Origin: Vitellaria paradoxa
Taxonomy: Eukaryota; Streptophyta; Magnoliopsida; Ericales; Sapotaceae
DNA length: 64,000 bases
Direction: 5' to 3'
Assembly (NCBI GenBank): GCA_019916065.1
Contig: CM034240.1
Span: 40,574,561 to 40,638,560, forward strand
Position 1 is the stretch's first letter; each line of letters starts with the position of its first letter. A program made the translations under genes and the position numbers. The notes under the pieces are model-generated. The model had not been told where the DNA came from. It worked only from the letters and a program-made list of their open reading frames with translations, and ran no database searches. This document shows, one piece after another, positions 33,979 through 45,435 of this stretch.

Positions 33979-35008
33979 CTGGATGGACGCCTCCTTTAAA
34001 TGCTTTCTTGTTAAACAATTCCCAACTCTCTTCATCATTTAGCAACTGTGGCTCATTGGGGGTGTGAGACGGATCTACATAGATAGCCACGTCTTTATTA
34101 CGGCTAGTGAGCAATATTTTACTTCCATTCTTCCCGGTGGGAAAGGCTGCTTTTATAGCATCCCAATCTTCAGTTGACCACATATCATCAGGAACCACTA
34201 AACATTTTTTCTTTCCTAGTATTTGAAAGATTTGCTTGACTAGGTTTTCGTGTAGCACCGTCCGGATATCATTCCTCTTCTCTGGCATAAGGCTGATAAG
34301 GATCCCTAGCAAAATATCATCTTTTTTCGGTTGCTGTGATACGCAAACCCACGCAAATCCATCAAAATGGCGCCTAACAGTTTCATGATGGTAAACCTGC
34401 TTGGCCAAGGTAGTCTTTCCCAAACCACCAATCCCACAGATTGAAGTAACTCGAAATTCCTTCTCTTCATCCACCAAATCTCTCACCAGTTTAGCTGCGA
34501 AATTACGAAAATCAACGAAATCCTCTTCAATAACGTGCGAATAAGTTCGCCTATGCATCTGGAGTTTCTCGTGGGCATAAGAACTCGAGCCGCCTTGATC
34601 TCTACTCAGATCTCTAATTCCATAGATCTGAAGTCTTGTAGAGAAATCAGCAATCTTATTCTTGATGCTATCGATCTGCGATCCAATCTTGTGCAGAGCT
34701 TTTCTTTCGTTGAAGAAGAATGCAAATCTATGGAAGCCGCCTCTTCTCCTCTTCGATTCAACTTCAGAGATGAAAGTGTCGAGGACAGTCTCTGCTTCGT
34801 AAGCGAGTTCTCTGATTTCAGCAACCCAATTGCGGACCCTCTTGTTCTTGTCTTGGACGGCGTCTGCATCCTCCAAGAAACACTGCATTCGAATCAGCTC
34901 TGTTCGAAGATCCAATACTCGACCTTCCACTCCATGGAGGAACTTTGCTCCCTCGGTCAACAGATCACCAAGTCTTTTGACAGCAAAGGACACAACCGAC
35001 TCTGCCAT
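33979..35008 (-). CDS. CC-NB-LRR disease resistance protein, exon 1 (CC and most of NB-ARC)
   Basis: The exon encodes residues 1-343 plus one base of an immune receptor, from ATG 35008. It starts with an Rx_N-type coiled coil (MAESVVSFAVKRLGDLL) that has an EDVID-like segment AYEAETVLDTF (69-79). NB-ARC follows: P-loop GIGGLGKTT (192-200), RNBS-A-like HFDGFAWVCVSQQ (214-226), kinase-2 LVVPDDMW (270-277), RNBS-B GSKILLTSR (295-303), and a WELFNKKAF block (329-337). The exon stops at CCAG|GTTAG, just before GLPL, which is found in exon 2 at 6527. Proline in the kinase-2 motif (VVPDD, where hydrophobic L is usual) is odd. The reading frame is intact. Confidence 0.92.
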
Positions 35009-35086
35009 TTTCAGTTGTCAAATAGGGAAGTTAGTTCATTGCCCTTTCTAAAATTTTCCGTTTGCAGGATTTTCTGTGACCTTATA

Positions 35087-35098
35087 AGATATTTATAT
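35087..35098 (-). promoter_or_regulatory. Putative TATA box of the NLR
   Basis: The minus strand reads TATATAAATA about 80-90 bp before the ATG. This spacing would give a short 5' UTR. Confidence 0.5.
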
Positions 35099-35145
35099 AC
35101 TGCAATAGTTCATAAGAAAGTTGCTTCCAGGGCGTCAATGCGGGC

Positions 35146-35335
35146 TAGGTTTGGTTGGAATTGACTTCAATAGTATATGCGTGTTGGGTTTGGTTGGAAT
35201 TGACTTCAATAGTATTGGACTTCAATAGTACATGCGTGCTGGGTTTGGTTGGAATTGACTTCAGTAGTATATGCGTGCTGGGTTTGGTTGGAATTGACTT
35301 CAATAGTATATGCGTTGGAATCAAGTTTAATAGTA
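35146..35335 (-). repeat. 39-bp minisatellite upstream of the NLR start
   Basis: Four units contain GGTTTGGTTGGAATTGACTT followed by CAATAGTATATGCGTG. GGTTTGG starts at 35148, 35187, 35242 and 35281. The spacing is 39, 55 (with a 16-bp partial repeat) and 39 bp. It begins about 140 bp upstream of the NLR ATG, directly beyond the TATA-like box. Confidence 0.85.
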
Positions 35336-36323
35336 GATTGGGTTACTGACATAGCTCAGCTACGAAGGAACAAGAAAATAAAGAAAATGAAAAAAAAATG
35401 GCTGAAAGAAAAATTATAAGGTTTCAATATCATCAAGTCTGTCTAAAAGAATAACGTAATGTGCTATTTATAAGCACTAATAAAACTCTAACCCTAATAG
35501 GTAAATCCAAAACAAATACAATTAAATAAATAAACTAATTAATATTCCAGAAAAATATGAATAAATAAAGAAACTAATAATAATAAAAGTCATTATTGGA
35601 TTTGGGCCTCCTATCTCGTCTAGGCATACTCCATCATTTTTCCTGGGTTGAAAAGAATTCTGCTCCGAAGAGTGGGAGGAAATGTAACAATCCAACAATG
35701 AAGGATCCAACTGACAAAGATCATCCTCCAGTATCCAAGTAGCATCTAAGAAAAAAAAAAATGAAACAAACACATTTATCTTAAATTTAAGTTCAAATTA
35801 CATAGTCAATCTTTGTACCAATTTTTAACGTGTTCCAAAATAACATTTTACAAATCAAGTTTGCCAAAAAATAAAAAAATAAAATAACATCAAAAAAGCT
35901 CCAAACTAGCCCATTATACTATCTCTAAACTTGTTCCAAAATAACATGTCAACCAAACTATCATGGCTACTCATCTTTACTTCCAAAGTCTGCAATTCCT
36001 TCATCTCCGTTCTACCAAACAAACAAAGTCATATCAAATAAACTTAAAAATACAATCCATAAAGCATATTATAAGCTTTTCATTCATATATAAAATTATG
36101 CCCATTTACATTGTTGCAAAAACAACATTCTAAGTTAATGCTAATTTTGAACGTAACAAGCAAAAACTAAGTAGTAAAAAATTAACTAGTATATGAATTA
36201 AAGTTTGTCATGAACTTACCAAATTTGATTCATTTATAAAGGCCAAATTATTACTTTCAATTTGAAAGGCATGTGGTCTCGACCTCATCAATTGGGCTTT
36301 CCTTCAAATCTTTTCATTCTATC
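35336..36323. other. Intergenic DNA between NLR copies, no gene recognised
   Basis: AT-rich with A-runs. A minus-strand open stretch at 35522-35773 has no recognisable motif. This region separates the NLR promoter from the tail of the second copy. Confidence 0.4.
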
Positions 36324-36639
36324 TTCTAATGTAACCTATGTATATATGTGAAACATACCTAGAATCAATGCTAGTCGGCTGCCCTTGATATGAAATTAAA
36401 AAAAAAAAAAAAAGAAACCTTTTCTAGTACTGGAAAACCCTAAATTTAAAGAAAAGTATTAATAGTATTAGAGATTGACAATTCAAATATATAATTGCGA
36501 CATAATATAATATTGGCACTAATATACCTTCTCGAAAATGAGAGAAAAAAATCTATGGATAAGTTGAGAAGGCACATAGAAGGTTAGAAAAATTGTGTAG
36601 GGTTTTGTATGTTCTATATAAGTTCTTACTTTTTTTTGA

Positions 36640-37000
36640 TAGGTTTGGTATTATTCACAGGCTTGATCTGTCAATTAAACAAATCATTTATTAACAGTTA
36701 ATTCAAAGTTGAAATATAGTATTATTTTCAACGCCTCTAGACCATGGAAATATTTTTACTGATTTTTAACAAAGATTTTTCATGCGTCATTGAGATTTCT
36801 AAAAATTTTAGCGCTAATGCAAAATAATATTTTCAACTTATTATTTTCTGCGGTCACCTTATGTGTTGAAATAAAAAAGTAATATCAAGCACATTTTTTT
36901 CACGATTAACTTTTGGCGTTGAAAAAAAAAATACTTGTTTCAACGATTATTAACAACCGTGGAGAATTAAGCGTCACATTTAACTCATTCTATTGTAGTG
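36640..37000 (+). mobile_element. Right end of a CACTA-like element, truncated (copy B)
   Basis: Ends ...CATTCTATTGTAGTG at 37000. It is the duplicate of the piece ending at 3109 and carries the same CAACGATTATTAACAACCGTGG subterminal motif. Confidence 0.5.
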
Positions 37001-37427
37001 ATGATATACATGTGGGCACGCTCATACCCATGCCCAACCCAAGCTGTGTGCATGGGATGACCCACTGCTTGTGCATGCCAAACCACAGATCACCATGTGT
37101 GTAAACTCTAAAAATGTGTGAGTATTGAGTCAAAACTAAATCATGAGCACCCCAAACAATACATAAACCCCAAAAATATAGTACATAAATAGGTACAAAA
37201 ACTTGAGTCATTACACATGTAGAACAAGAGGTGTGCCCATGCCTTAGCTGTCGGAACAGTACTGTGGGCATGCCTTGAGCGCCAAGACGATGGAGTGGAG
37301 ACTCTCTAGGCACAAGGATGGTAGAGATATTGGGACGGTGGCAGCGTTAGCACTGTCTAGCCTTCCTTTTTACAGCCTCAACTGCGACAAAAATAAGACT
37401 ATATGTATACAAGTTAAGGGCCCGTTT

Positions 37428-38331
37428 GGTAAAATTGTCAATTTTTAATTTTCGTGATTAGTTTTTACGTTCAGTTTTCAGTTTTTATATTTAGTTTTCT
37501 ATTTTTAGTTTTTATTTTCATAGCAAAAAAGAAAAAAATAAAATAAAAACTTAAAAGTGCGTTTGGCAATAATAGTTAATAATTGATAGTTATAGTCGTT
37601 AATTAATTAATTTAATTAACCTAAACTAATTTGATTTAATTAATTAATTAATTTTTTATAAATAATAATTTAAATCAATAAAAATAAAATATATTAAATA
37701 TAATTTAATTATATTATGTATTAAAAATAATAAAATAAAATATTGTTTTAATTAATTTAATTAATTAAATTTAATTACGATTAATTTAATTTGGTTAACT
37801 ATTAATTATTAATTAAATTGTATTGAATATATAATTTAATATATATAATTTGATATATTAAATTAATTATTGGTAAAATTAATTATTAATTACATTATAT
37901 TTAATATATTTTTATCATATTTAATATATTAATGTAACTTATATAAAATAATATATATATATTTATATTAGCAGTAGTCGGAGATGAGTGAAGTGACGGC
38001 AGTTGTTGGCGGTGCTCGGAGGTGGGTGGGGGTGGTGGTGGCGATAGTTGGCGATAACTGAATGTGGGTAGTAATTAATGGATGGTGATGGTTGATTGTG
38101 AGCGATGGTTGTGACTAGGAGTGATTATGAAAGAAAATGAAAACTGAAAATAACAACTTAAAAAAACACCTTTTTCGTATTTTCATAATTTTTAAAAGTT
38201 TTGAAAATGGTTTTCATTTTTTTTAAAACTGAAAACTAAAAACAAATTTGCCAAACGAATTTTTATATTTAGTTTTCAAAAAAATAAAAATAAAAATAAA
38301 AACTAAAAAAAAAAAGGTTGCCAAACGGGTC
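37428..38331. mobile_element. Tourist-like (PIF/Harbinger) nonautonomous element, copy B
   Basis: Same termini as 3527-4438 (GGGCCCGTTTGG ... CCAAACGGGTC), with TAA flanks at 37425-37427 and 38332-38334. It was duplicated with the NLR tail rather than inserted independently. Confidence 0.75.
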
Positions 38332-38555
38332 TAAACAATTAACAAATTACTAAGGACTCATTTTATTTCCAAATGTACATGCAACTTTTGATCATTTTAA
38401 TATGAAATTTATAATTAGAACCTTGTATTAATCGAATGGATTTTATTAAGTTAAAAGGTGTGATTTACTCTAAAATTGACCATCCATTTATATGATTGAC
38501 TGTGTGTTAAAAAGCAAAGTGGGTGTTAAAAATTCATGAGATATGCTTAGGAAAA

Positions 38556-39519
38556 TTAAATACCTGCGTCTGGCCAGGCTTCTTCAAATTGGATGGAAGG
38601 AATGTGACGGACTTTGTCAAAATCCACTCCCCTCGTTCCATCTTGCAATTTAAGCCTGTTTACGAATGCTTGAGGCATTCTATAGATAGACAATTCCCGT
38701 AGAGTAGTGATATATCTCAGTCCATCCGGAACCATTTTCAATTTGTCACAGGCAGAAATTGTCAAAGAAAAAAGATTGGGCATAGCTCCTTCATCCACCC
38801 TCCAATCTTCTAAGGCGGGCAAACCTGTGACGCCTAAAACTTTTAGGCGAGGGAAACCTTGAACTGAGCAAACCATTTCTTTACCCAAAAAGGCATCCAC
38901 CTGCAACTGTAGGCGAACCAAGTTAGGCAACTTCTCAAGCACTGCAAACGGGTCTTCCCTGAGTTGAGAGCCACGCAAAAACAAACGTGTGAGGTTTGAA
39001 TGGAAGCCCGGCCCCTGTTGGTATTCTGGCAATATAAGTATACGTCCATGTATGTCCAGCTCGTGAAGAAGATGAAATTCAAAAAATATTTGTTCCAGTC
39101 GAATTAGTGCCTCCTCGGTGCAAAAATCAATTTTGTCGATAGAAAGGGTACAGTATTGGAGGGGGAGCTCTTTTTGGGTGGTGCTGATCCTGAGGTAGCG
39201 AACGAATGCCTCCAAGTCTAGTTCATTCTCCACTATTTCCACTTGTGTCAGTGTTTGAAGATTGGTCAATTTCTCCAGATCTCCAAAATTGCAACTCTTT
39301 GAGAAGAAGTTCTCGAGCAGCTCTAAATTGTCCAAGCCATCCAATCGCAATTTGTGGCATTTTTCTACTGGTTCCCACCGAAACGGAAGGTAAAGATGTC
39401 TCAATTGTTTCAACTTCCACAGTACATTTGGTATAATTGCGTCACCAAGTGTGAATAAATCAAGGGTTTGCAAAAACTTCAAATTACCGATAGACGATGG
39501 CAACTCGAAGTTAGTCCTT
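38556..39519 (-). CDS. Second NLR copy, LRR region only, truncated by the assembly gap
   Basis: An open frame runs from the gap edge (RTNFELPSSIGNLKFLQ) to the stop at 38556. It corresponds to the last about 320 residues of the first NLR, with about ten amino-acid differences (for example Y/F, R/Q, G/D, K/E, and L/P near the end), roughly 97% identity. No stop or frameshift is present. Its N-terminal part, GLPL region and exon 1 are not visible. Sequence beyond the gap (39620 on) shows no NLR coding. It may be a complete gene with missing sequence or a 5'-truncated copy. Confidence 0.8.
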
Positions 39520-39619
39520 NNNNNNNNNNNNNNNNNNNNNNNNNNNNNNNNNNNNNNNNNNNNNNNNNNNNNNNNNNNNNNNNNNNNNNNNNNNNNNNNN
39601 NNNNNNNNNNNNNNNNNNN
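39520..39619. other. Assembly gap of exactly 100 N
   Basis: The round length suggests a scaffolding gap of unknown true size. It interrupts the second NLR copy. Confidence 0.97.
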
Positions 39620-42600
39620 GCTCAACGTGCCACGTGGAAGACTAAAAAAATGGAAAAAGAGTGAAAAGGCTGCGGGGTGTGTGTTGTGCATTGTTATTGA
39701 AGGCCACGTGGCAGGATTAAAAAAAATGGAAAGATGGAAGATTGAGGCGGTTTGCACCGGGGGATGACTTACATTTACATATATATACATGAATGTTCAG
39801 TAATAGTTGAACGCAGAAGACAGTAATAGAAAAAAAAAAAAGAAAAGGTAGAGGACCGTAAGAAGAAGGCAGCGAAGAAAATAGTGAGAAAAGAGAGGAA
39901 ATTAGGGATTTTGGCAAGATTATTGAGGTAAATTATTTTATTTATTAGTTTAAAATTAATTTTATAGAAGATTAAATAAATTAAAAATATTGGATATGTA
40001 ATGGTTGTGTTTTATTTATTAAATTTATAATATTAATTGATTTGGTTTATATTTTAACCGTTAAATTTTTGATTTGTATAATTTGTTTGGGTTAAAATTA
40101 TGACTTGAGGATAATCAATAGCAACCACTCCAGTAATTTGATTTTTTCAGAACATCTGCTGATCAGATGTGTGTATTAAACTTAAATGTAAATGTATTAA
40201 ATATAAATTGATAAATTTTATTGAATTGTTATTGTTATTAATTGTTTGTTCTGAAATGAAATGCTAAGTATTTATAGATTTGTTGTGTTAGTTGAAATTT
40301 GTGGTTATTTGTGGAATGATAAATTTGAAAATTAATATTTTACTTGGAAAAATAAACATGTTGCATACCAACATGAATTATGTGTATTCCACTTGCATTA
40401 TGGTCAGATGGGACCAAAAAAGAAAAAAAAAGGGCTAGATGGGGGCCGGAAAAAAGAAAAAAATGGGGCCAGGTCAGATGGGACTAATAATGAGGCCAGA
40501 TAGGGCTAATGAGACATGCTAAATTTAAGCCACTGTCCACAGTTGAGCACGCAACTCATAGCCAAGTGGGGCCAAATGTGTGTTACATTATTATTTAAAT
40601 TATTTATTATACGAGCATACCACGAGATGGCCAGTTGAGGCCTAGTGATAATTAACGGTTATTAAATGAAAAAGCGGTGATGAACTATGTGTTAAGATAT
40701 TAGAATTACCACCAACCACGATGCTCTTGAACTAATTATGATTTGATTACGGGTTGATTGTCTATGTAATCATTGCGAAATATATCTGGTTTTAGTTATC
40801 GTCTTTATTTTAAGTATAATACTTCCACTGAGTGTGTAAAACTTACACCTAAAATTTACACATTTCAAGTTGAGTATTGAAGTGGTTGCAAGTGCTTGGA
40901 GGAGCTTGAGGGGCCTGATATCTAATTTAACCATGAGTTAAACTCTGTATATCTAATTTAACCATGAGTTAAACTTGGAAGTTTATGTATAAATAAATTT
41001 AGAGTTTTAACAGTATCAGACTAATATATTATGAAGTATGAGTTTTTACTTATTTAAGTAATTGTGAGGTTTTGTTTGTTTTGTTAGTGAATGAATATAA
41101 GACTAGCGGGTGGTATTTTATTTATTATAAGAATTTCTATGGAGGGTGATTATTGATTTATTGTGGATAGATGTTATAGTTGTGTCTACTCAATTTAGGG
41201 AATTAAACTTGTAATCTAAAGCGGGCGTGAACTTTTAGAGAGAGATAAAATTATTATTGGATATTAAACTAGTTAATATACTTTTCATAGTATAATGATT
41301 AACTGTTTTGTTTAGCAATACTTGAGAGTTATTAGGGATATCTCTTATTATTTAAAAAAAATATTATTAAGTTTTTATAGTTTATAGATTTTATTATGTT
41401 ATATGTTATATTTCTTGATATTATATAAAAGTATTCAGTAGTGTAGTAAGAGAATACACTTTATTTTATAACTTCATTTATATTAAAAAATTTTGAATTA
41501 ACCTCAGTTTTTTAATAAAATTAAAATACCATGATTTTGAATTAATTTAATTTTTAATAAACTTAAATACTAAAGATATTTTAATAATTTTAAATCCAAA
41601 ATGAGGGGATCACTTACCCTCCAGCCCCAAGATGGCTCCGCCCTTACCTCAACCCACTTCTCAGCCTCGTTTCCACCACTGGATGTGGTCTAACCACTCA
41701 GGGTGGCGGTCGTAAGTTTGTATCCAAGTTTATATAATCAATCAACACAAAAGAAAAAAGTCTCTGCCATTTTGTTTATTTCCACTTTTACTCCCAAAGT
41801 GTCGGAGGGACATTTGATCGTATCCCCTCCCGTTGATGGTTTTTTCAAGTATTCTGATAAAAAAAAAAAAAATAGAGCTTAGTTGCCATTTAATCGAGAC
41901 AATCACCACCATTCAATCATATTTCTCACAATATCGATCAGACGGTTTGTTTGAAACAATATGAGATTTTTATTTTTTTTTTTTTGGGGACACTATATTA
42001 ATTAAAATTTAAAATATTTAAATACAAATAAACACGATTTACAATCGTGTCACGGAGATAGAGACAAGATCTTTGTCTATACATCAAGCATTGTCGGCAA
42101 ACTGCAAATCCCTGCACCGCATGAGCAACAGCAATAATCAGCAAATTATGGTCCCGTTTGGTTTGTAAATAAATTTTAAAAAATTTTATAAATCTCTTTT
42201 AATTTTATATCACATCAATTTTTTTCTTTCACTGCACGTATTACGAATTTTTAATTTATCTCACTTCAAACTCACCCTATCTCGATAGAGTGAGTTGTCA
42301 CAAACTTCACTCATTATTGATATTCAGATTATGTAATATGCATCCCCTTCGTATCAAATTCTTAAATAAGTATTAGTGGTTTAAGTGGAGCCATGGCGGT
42401 GCGGTTATTGCACTAATTTCCTCAAGAGTTTGTAGTTCAATGGATAAAATCGTTGGGTGATTTACCTCGATACAAAAAAAAAAAGTATTAGACAATAAAG
42501 AAATTCTAAAGAAAAAAAATTAATTTATCTTCATACTAACTTTTTTTTTTTTTTTTGAGTACCACCAAGCCAGCGCCAAAAATATATATATATATATTAC

Positions 42601-43412
42601 AAGAAAAGCCAATTGATTAAGTTTTTTTTTTTTTTTTTCTCCAAATTACAACCACATTTTCTATTTGTTTAAAGAGATTTTAAATAAGTATATGACTTCT
42701 TATTAAAATTAAATAGAAGTGAATATAAAAAAAAAAACACAAGAAAAAAACAATTATTTATTATTTTTTTTCCCTCGTAGGTAGGTTTGTGACGATCTTT
42801 TGAATTCGAAAGTTAGCTAGCCCGCGACCAAACAGAACTCAAATGTTATCAAACAAATTATTAGTTGAGGCAAGCTTTTTAACGTGTAATTTTGCATGCT
42901 TTTTATAATTTTAGTGACAATCAGTGACATTCCAGCGGAATTTTAGATCTGATATCGGAGGTGTTTGGTTGGTCAAAATCAATCAAAATTTATCAATTTT
43001 GTGTACTTTCTACCAATTAAATTTTATTACATATCACTTTTACATTAAATCTTTACGTTTTTACCGTACTTTTTAACCAAATTCTTACTGATCAAACACT
43101 CCCATAATTATCTTGTCTTTTCCTAGCGAGCTGTATCTTACTCATGAGGGACCAGGTCTCCTCTTCTCAACTTTTTCCCGGACCTTTGGCATCTGTCATT
43201 TTGGGTGTGTTTGAAGTTATATAAAAGTGTATAAAATAAAATAAAATTGTAAAAATAAATATCTCGTAATTCGTACAGTGAGTGAAGAATTTAAATTTTA
43301 TTATCTCATAATTCGTATTTGTAGAAATTTATAAGATTTTTTTTATTTTATTTATCACCAAAACGGAACCTTTGTGATAGCCCGAGTGACAATGAGTTCA
43401 CAAGAACACAAA

Positions 43413-43448
<36 letters not shown>

Positions 43449-44970
43449 ATTTTTTGAGATCGGTCCCTCGTGCCAACTTGCTTGTAAAGTGATGTTTGGT
43501 TTTGGATTTAGCATCGTTCCCACTAGGACGACCTGCAGAGGGAGCTACATTGTTCCAATCATGTTCTGGTGAATAGGCCCCATATACTGTTTGTCCCTAT
43601 CCCCATTACAACGTCACCAGAGAAGCAAAAGCCCAATTAAAGTCCCGCAGGCCCACCAGTACATCAAAAGTTGATCATCTACTCTTCTTATTTTTTGTCC
43701 ACATTTTTGTTGGTTGTCAATTCATGTGATATGCAACCCTACCTTTTTATCCAGCCACACAACTCTCCCCATTCACCCTTTTTCTAAGCTTAAAATGACA
43801 TCACAGGCATTTTTAAGATCACAAGAATTCTTAAGTTAAAAGGAATCTCTCTCTTTGGCCTATACGTATATATACATGCACATATATTATTACGACTTAA
43901 AATTTTTCTTTCGAGAAATTATGGTACAATGTTGGAAAGACAAATATATGCTAGTTATACACTATTTTTCCAATCTTGTTTCTTGATATACAAATATGAT
44001 TAATTCTCTTAAATTAGTTCATGTTTCTAATCCAATTTTTCCATCAAGTTCCCAATGATTCGAGGTTGTGAAATGACTAATACCATAAAAGAATGTTATT
44101 GGTTGTTGTTTAAACAATTTCAGCTTAAATTTTCATTCATTGGTCAGTATGGAGACACCATTGGGTTGCCGTGTGTGTATTCATTGAACACAATCTTGCA
44201 GTAGTAACATCTATATTAGTGGAATTGCAATTTTATGTGCGGACGGCTTACTTGCATCATGAAGCCAATGAAAAAATAAAATAAAAAAAATAAAAACAAC
44301 AACAAACAATAAAAAAATACTAATTCGCTCAATGTTTGGCCATAGTTAGTTCAACCAAACAAAGCCTCCCAACCTGCTTTCGGTGATATATTATACAAGA
44401 AAGTTACTTTCAATGATTATTAATTTGAATCTTTTCAGGAATATTATAAACTTATTTGGTAGTTAATTTTAGAACTTCAACGACTAATTGAGGTATGCAC
44501 AATAATAATAATAATAAAAAGGTAAATTATACTTATATTATCTCAACATTTAAATAATTACATTTATACTTTTTAATATTTAAAAGTTACATTTACCTTT
44601 TTTTTTTGAAATATTGTTAACATTAACATCTCTTTCGTTAAATCAACTGTTAAAATTTAATAGAAAATGTCAAACTAATTAAAATTTTAGGTGCTTTTAT
44701 TGTTTTACCCCCTCCTTATCTCATATTTGTCAATTTTCTTTACAAAAATATTCATTTTTTTAACTTATTTTTTGAAATTTTTACGATAAAAATAGATGAA
44801 AATGTGAAAGAAAAGGGGAGAAAAAAAAGGAAAAACACTTAAAATTATGATTACTTTGATATTTTATTTTAAGTTTTAATGGTCAATTTAACATAAAAGT
44901 CAACATTAATAATATTTCAAAATAAGAAAGGTAATATTATTTTTAAATATTGATAAGTGCAAATATTTAT
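39620..44970. other. Intergenic region without a recognised gene
   Basis: AT-rich DNA with no credible ORF. Short repeats are visible: a 33-bp tandem copy of TATCTAATTTAACCATGAGT near 40918-40975, a GGTCAGATGGGACC-rich stretch near 40400-40515, (CT)n at 43417-43443, and MITE-like pieces. It may contain decayed transposons too old for me to name. Confidence 0.4.
42957..43103. mobile_element. Possible 147-bp MITE
   Basis: Imperfect terminal inverted repeats: GGAGGTGTTTGGTTGGTCAA at the start, and at the end the reverse complement GGGAGTGTTTGATCAGTAAG. A clear target duplication was not seen. Confidence 0.4.
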
Positions 44971-44974
44971 ATAA

Positions 44975-45435
44975 TAAAACATATCATTTGATTTGATATT
45001 TGTCCAACATGACATGAGAGAGAGAGAGAGAGACTTGGGGGGTGGGGTTGGGTGAGTTGTATTATTGGGTTCAATGGTTGCCTTATATGACTAGCGCCGC
45101 GGGGTGTGGTTGTAAAAATTTGGTACAAAGGTATATCTGTGTAATTTTCTATACACACAAATTTTGAAATTTAAAATTCAAATATATATATATATGTTAT
45201 ATATTCTATATAATAAAACACATTTTTTAATTTGATATTTGTCTTATATGGCATGAGAGAGAGACTTGAGGGGTGGTGTTGGGTGAGTTGTATTGTTGGA
45301 TTCAATTGTTGCCTTATATGACTAGCGCTGCAGAGGTGTGGTTGTAAGAATTTGGTACAATAGATATGTGTAATTTTTTATGTACACAATTTTGAAATCT
45401 AAAATTCAAATAAATATAAATATATGTATATTATA
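44975..45435. repeat. 231-bp tandem duplication
   Basis: Two units share CATGAGAGAGAG, GGGTGAGTTGTATT, TTGCCTTATATGACTAGCGC and GGTGTGGTTGTAA. GACTAGCG is at 45089 and 45320. No coding function is seen. Confidence 0.8.

Larger units (their letters stand above)
36324..39519. repeat. Segmental duplication, copy B
   Basis: 3196 bp, collinear with 2430-5623. It stops at the N gap, so the true length is unknown. Confidence 0.9.

Noticed and set aside
4660..35008. Two separate truncated NLR pseudogenes rather than one gene
   Set aside because: Same strand, complementary domains without overlap, matching splice phases and a CDS total divisible by three favour one gene. Not proven without transcripts.
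42400..42480. tRNA-like TAGTTCAATGGATAAAATC segment
   Set aside because: It resembles part of a tRNA arm, but no cloverleaf or T-arm consensus could be drawn.
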